NCBI RefSeq assembly: GCF_021531915.1
Contig: NZ_JAFBIV010000003.1
Coordinates: 62,001 to 126,000, forward strand
Length of the DNA: 64,000 bases
Reading direction: 5' to 3'
DNA from: Oscillibacter valericigenes
GTDB lineage: Bacteria > Bacillota > Clostridia > Oscillospirales > Oscillospiraceae
A model generated the notes under the pieces. It had not been told where the DNA came from and made no database searches. It saw only the letters and a list, made by a program, of their open reading frames with translations. A program made the translations under genes and the position numbers. This document shows, one piece after another, positions 62,003 through 64,000 of this stretch. Position 1 is the first letter of the stretch. Each line of letters begins with the position of its first letter.

Positions 62003-62749
62003 TCACAATTTTTTTTGCAGCAAGTCTCCGATCCACACCAGCACAAGGAAGTGCGCCGGATAAAAAACATAGAAAAAATACTTCCACCCGTGTGTTCCCC
62101 GCTCGCCGCTGTACAGCAGGAGCAGCGGCGCCGCCAGCAGGACCCAAGGCGAGGCCACCATCAGGGGCAGCAGTCCTGCCAGCCGCCAGGGGCCCTTCTC
62201 CCGCAGGAGATAGAACAGCGCGGCCGCCGTGGTCCCCAGAAACACATATTCGCCCCGGACCAGAAACGCCAGTCCCCCGGCCGCGGCGATCATGGCGATC
62301 ATGTACAAGATCCGCGCCTTTCCCCGGCGCTCGATTTCCGAAAGGCACCACAGCAGTCCGCAGGAGACCGTCAGGGTGAACAGCACATTCTGGAGCTGCC
62401 AGCTCCACAGGACGCCGTAGTGCGCCCAGTCATAGACCGGCTCGGAGATCAGAGCCGCCGCCAGCAGCGTCAGCAGATACCGCTTCCGGCTGCGGGTGTG
62501 TAGAAAGCCCTCGGGCACCAGAAAGACAAACAGCGGAAAAGCGGCATGTCCCAGAACATCCAGCACATCATAAATATGCGAGACCGCGGTCAGCCATGCC
62601 GGCGCGGCGGAAAAATTCAGATATCCCTCCGGGGATAGGAAGGCTCCATAAACACCGCGCCGGATCACAAAGGCTGCAATATGGTCGCAGAGCATGAAAC
62701 ACATGGCCCAGTATTTCAGGCCATAGCCGGAAATGCGCACCTTATCCAT
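62003..62749 (-). CDS. TraX-family membrane protein
   Basis: A 248-residue protein with about eight helices and the TraX (PF05857) pattern: LKYWAMCFMLCDHIA at the start, FPLFVFLVPEGFLHTRSRKRYL, and the C-terminal FYPAHFLVLVWIG. TraX of the F plasmid acetylates pilin, but chromosomal Firmicutes homologues have no known conjugation link and probably act as membrane acyltransferase-like proteins. Its start overlaps the amidase stop by 8 bp. Confidence 0.88.
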   Translation of the reverse strand: MDKVRISGYGLKYWAMCFMLCDHIAAFVIRRGVYGAFLSPEGYLNFSAAPAWLTAVSHIYDVLDVLGHAAFPLFVFLVPEGFLHTRSRKRYLLTLLAAALISEPVYDWAHYGVLWSWQLQNVLFTLTVSCGLLWCLSEIERRGKARILYMIAMIAAAGGLAFLVRGEYVFLGTTAAALFYLLREKGPWRLAGLLPLMVASPWVLLAAPLLLLYSGERGTHGWKYFFYVFYPAHFLVLVWIGDLLQKKL

Positions 62750-63410
62750 GGGCTTCCTCCTGTTCTTTCACAGCCGCCGCCACATCCGCCAGGAAGGTGT
62801 CCCAGGCCTCTGGATGCTCCACGTAATACCGGGGGCACTCCTTCCCCGTCACGTCGTAGTGGCGGATGACGTCGGTTTCCGGGTCCAGCTTGAACTGCAC
62901 GCACAGCCAGGCCGTCAGCTCCACCGTCCGGTCATAGGTGACGGGAGAGAATTCGCCCGTCTCGTCGGGGTGGCAGACCTCGATGGAAACCGTGTCGCCG
63001 TTGCGCCCGTTGGAAGCATATGCGATTTCCGTCAGGGGGATGCACTGGATGACCTCCCCCTCCAGGCCCACAATGAAATGGCTGCTGGCATAGGTGTTTT
63101 CTAACCCGGAGGACAGGGACTCGAAATAGTTGCGGTTGGCGCGGGCGGTGGTGCCGGGATTGCCCACGTAGTGGATGACCACGCCGCTGATCTCCTCCAG
63201 CGGCGTCCCGGGACGGGACCACTCGTTGACTGTCAGGTAATCCTGCTCCACATAATCCGGCACAGGGATATCTTTCGCCTCGGGACCCCGGTCCCGCAGC
63301 AGGACCCACAGCACGGCGGCAATCAGACACACCAGCACCGTCCCCAGCAGCAGGGGCACCGCCGGGACAGCCCGGCGGCGCCTGCGCCTTCTTCTGTATG
63401 GTTCCGGCAT
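62742..63410 (-). CDS. Membrane-anchored N-acetylmuramoyl-L-alanine amidase
   Basis: A 222-residue protein: a short arginine-rich cytoplasmic start (MPEPYRRRRRRRR), one transmembrane helix (~16-39) and an Amidase_2/PGRP-like domain. Zinc-ligand candidates are the His of GVVIHYVGN, the His of VIRHYDVTG and the Cys of GKECPRYY; SSHFIVGLEGEVIQCIP and DTVSIEVCHPDE complete the fold. It should cleave the stem peptide from peptidoglycan. It lies 3 bp after the preceding gene. Confidence 0.9.
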   Translation of the reverse strand: MPEPYRRRRRRRRAVPAVPLLLGTVLVCLIAAVLWVLLRDRGPEAKDIPVPDYVEQDYLTVNEWSRPGTPLEEISGVVIHYVGNPGTTARANRNYFESLSSGLENTYASSHFIVGLEGEVIQCIPLTEIAYASNGRNGDTVSIEVCHPDETGEFSPVTYDRTVELTAWLCVQFKLDPETDVIRHYDVTGKECPRYYVEHPEAWDTFLADVAAAVKEQEEAHG

Positions 63411-63413
63411 GGC

Positions 63414-63999
63414 TCAGCCCGTCACCCCGGCAACGACCACGGTGGTGGGGCCGTCGGCGCCGCCGATGATACCCACAGAGGCGGTCTCCTGGGCCATTTT
63501 CTCCTCATACGTCTCGGTTTTACTGGTATTCCAGTCGTTCGTTTTCTCCATGTCCTCCCGGATCACCAGGTCCTTGTCCGTGACCAGGCCCAGGTCCTTC
63601 AGGCAGGCGATGGTGTTGTCCATGCCCGGACGGACGTTGATGCTGATCCAGTCATAGTTCCAGTGGTCCTGCTCCAGGCGGGCAAACCGCAGCTCCAGGC
63701 TCATGGCATAGGCGCTGTTATTGTTCTGATCGAACCAGTTATAGTCGCCCCAGGCACCCGAGGCGGCGTCCCTGGCAACGGCGTCCAGAAGGGCGGCGCA
63801 CTCCCGGCTGTTCAGGTCATAGCCGTCGCCCCGCATCTCCAGCCACAGATTGCCGCTGTCCACGGTGTAGCGGCTGTCCCCGGCGTGGAGGCGCTTGGCC
63901 TTCATGGTCCGGCTGTTCACCAGTGTATCCAGCAGGCTGTCGTAGGTGTCCGCCTGCGCAAGGCGCTCCTGCGTCAGAGGGATGGAATACCGGCGCTCC
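63414..63999 (-). CDS. Extracytoplasmic-type protein with C-terminal GGADGPT motif, 5' end cut by window
   Basis: The frame is open to the right edge; 194 residues are visible and the start is outside. The main part has alternating charged/aromatic segments (GNLWLEMRGDGYDLNSREC, ASGAWGDYNWFDQNNNSAYA) with no catalytic motif I recognise. It ends with ASVGIIGGADGPTTVV and six further residues, a motif otherwise typical of the membrane beta subunit of sodium-pumping decarboxylases. No such transmembrane protein is present. It is the upstream partner of the amidase-TraX operon. Confidence 0.7.
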   Translation of the reverse strand, partial: ERRYSIPLTQERLAQADTYDSLLDTLVNSRTMKAKRLHAGDSRYTVDSGNLWLEMRGDGYDLNSRECAALLDAVARDAASGAWGDYNWFDQNNNSAYAMSLELRFARLEQDHWNYDWISINVRPGMDNTIACLKDLGLVTDKDLVIREDMEKTNDWNTSKTETYEEKMAQETASVGIIGGADGPTTVVVAGVTG

Positions 64000-64000
64000 A

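Noticed and set aside
61197-62063. Open frames across repeat copy D
   Set aside because: Same reasoning as for copy A; translation is proline/arginine-rich and overlaps the small - strand gene.
62003-62749. TraX protein as a sign of a conjugative element
   Set aside because: No other conjugation gene is present; chromosomal TraX-family proteins are common in Firmicutes.

Overview
The window looks like a chromosomal segment of a GC-rich, low-mobility anaerobic member of the Clostridia, most likely an Oscillospiraceae-type gut bacterium. This is inferred from three T-box leaders, a single-chain pyruvate:ferredoxin oxidoreductase, the SepF/DivIVA/YggS cell-division cluster, strong AGGAGG ribosome binding sites, and rho-independent terminators. 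I see no tRNA, rRNA, CRISPR array, transposase or phage gene. Genes up to about 12.1 kb lie mostly on the + strand; almost everything afterwards lies on the - strand.

Layout. (1) 1-2.9 kb: the end of a PrpR-type sigma-54 activator and an AbrB-family membrane protein. (2) 3.2-12.1 kb: a LacI regulator, a LarA-type nickel-dependent hydroxyacid racemase/epimerase, a GntP permease, a split UxaA-family dehydratase, and pyruvate:ferredoxin oxidoreductase. This reads as uptake, C2 epimerisation and dehydration of an unidentified hydroxy acid feeding pyruvate oxidation. (3) 12.2-15.6 kb: glycogen phosphorylase and a divergent AraC regulator. (4) 15.6-25.7 kb: branched-chain amino acid synthesis. An Ile-T-box operon holds ilvC-ilvD-AAA ATPase-LysE exporter, and a Leu-T-box operon holds leuA-leuC-leuD-leuB. 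(5) 25.7-33.4 kb: two membrane proteins, carA, a carB gene fused in frame to a complete diaminopimelate epimerase (dapF), an Lrp regulator and a small membrane protein. (6) 33.4-39 kb: lepA flanked by partial copies of its own two ends, then an XRE regulator-MBOAT acyltransferase-SGNH-like protein operon. (7) 39.7-55.2 kb: one long - strand run (miaB, mutS, CPBP protease, small membrane protein, AEC carrier, mutL, flavin reductase, miaA, hfq, HlyD-like, YggS, sepF, divIVA, HAD phosphatase). (8) 55.4-64 kb: a small EamA protein, a histidine-less HPr-like protein, rluD-type synthase, lspA, ileS with a T-box and a zinc-ribbon protein, then a TraX/amidase operon and a partial secreted-type protein.

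The most unusual signal is non-coding. At least six copies of a roughly 250-300 bp intergenic element (39.1, 50.0, 50.4, 53.2, 53.6 and 61.2 kb) share conserved blocks and a fixed series of hairpins. The stem sequences change in a compensatory way while loops and linkers are kept. Two pairs lie tail to tail, and two copies carry a further tail of G/C-run hairpins. Related arrays of 3-nt-loop hairpins sit between leuC and leuD, between mutL and the flavin reductase, and next to lepA. These elements explain most of the long gene-free stretches and give rise to many spurious open frames.
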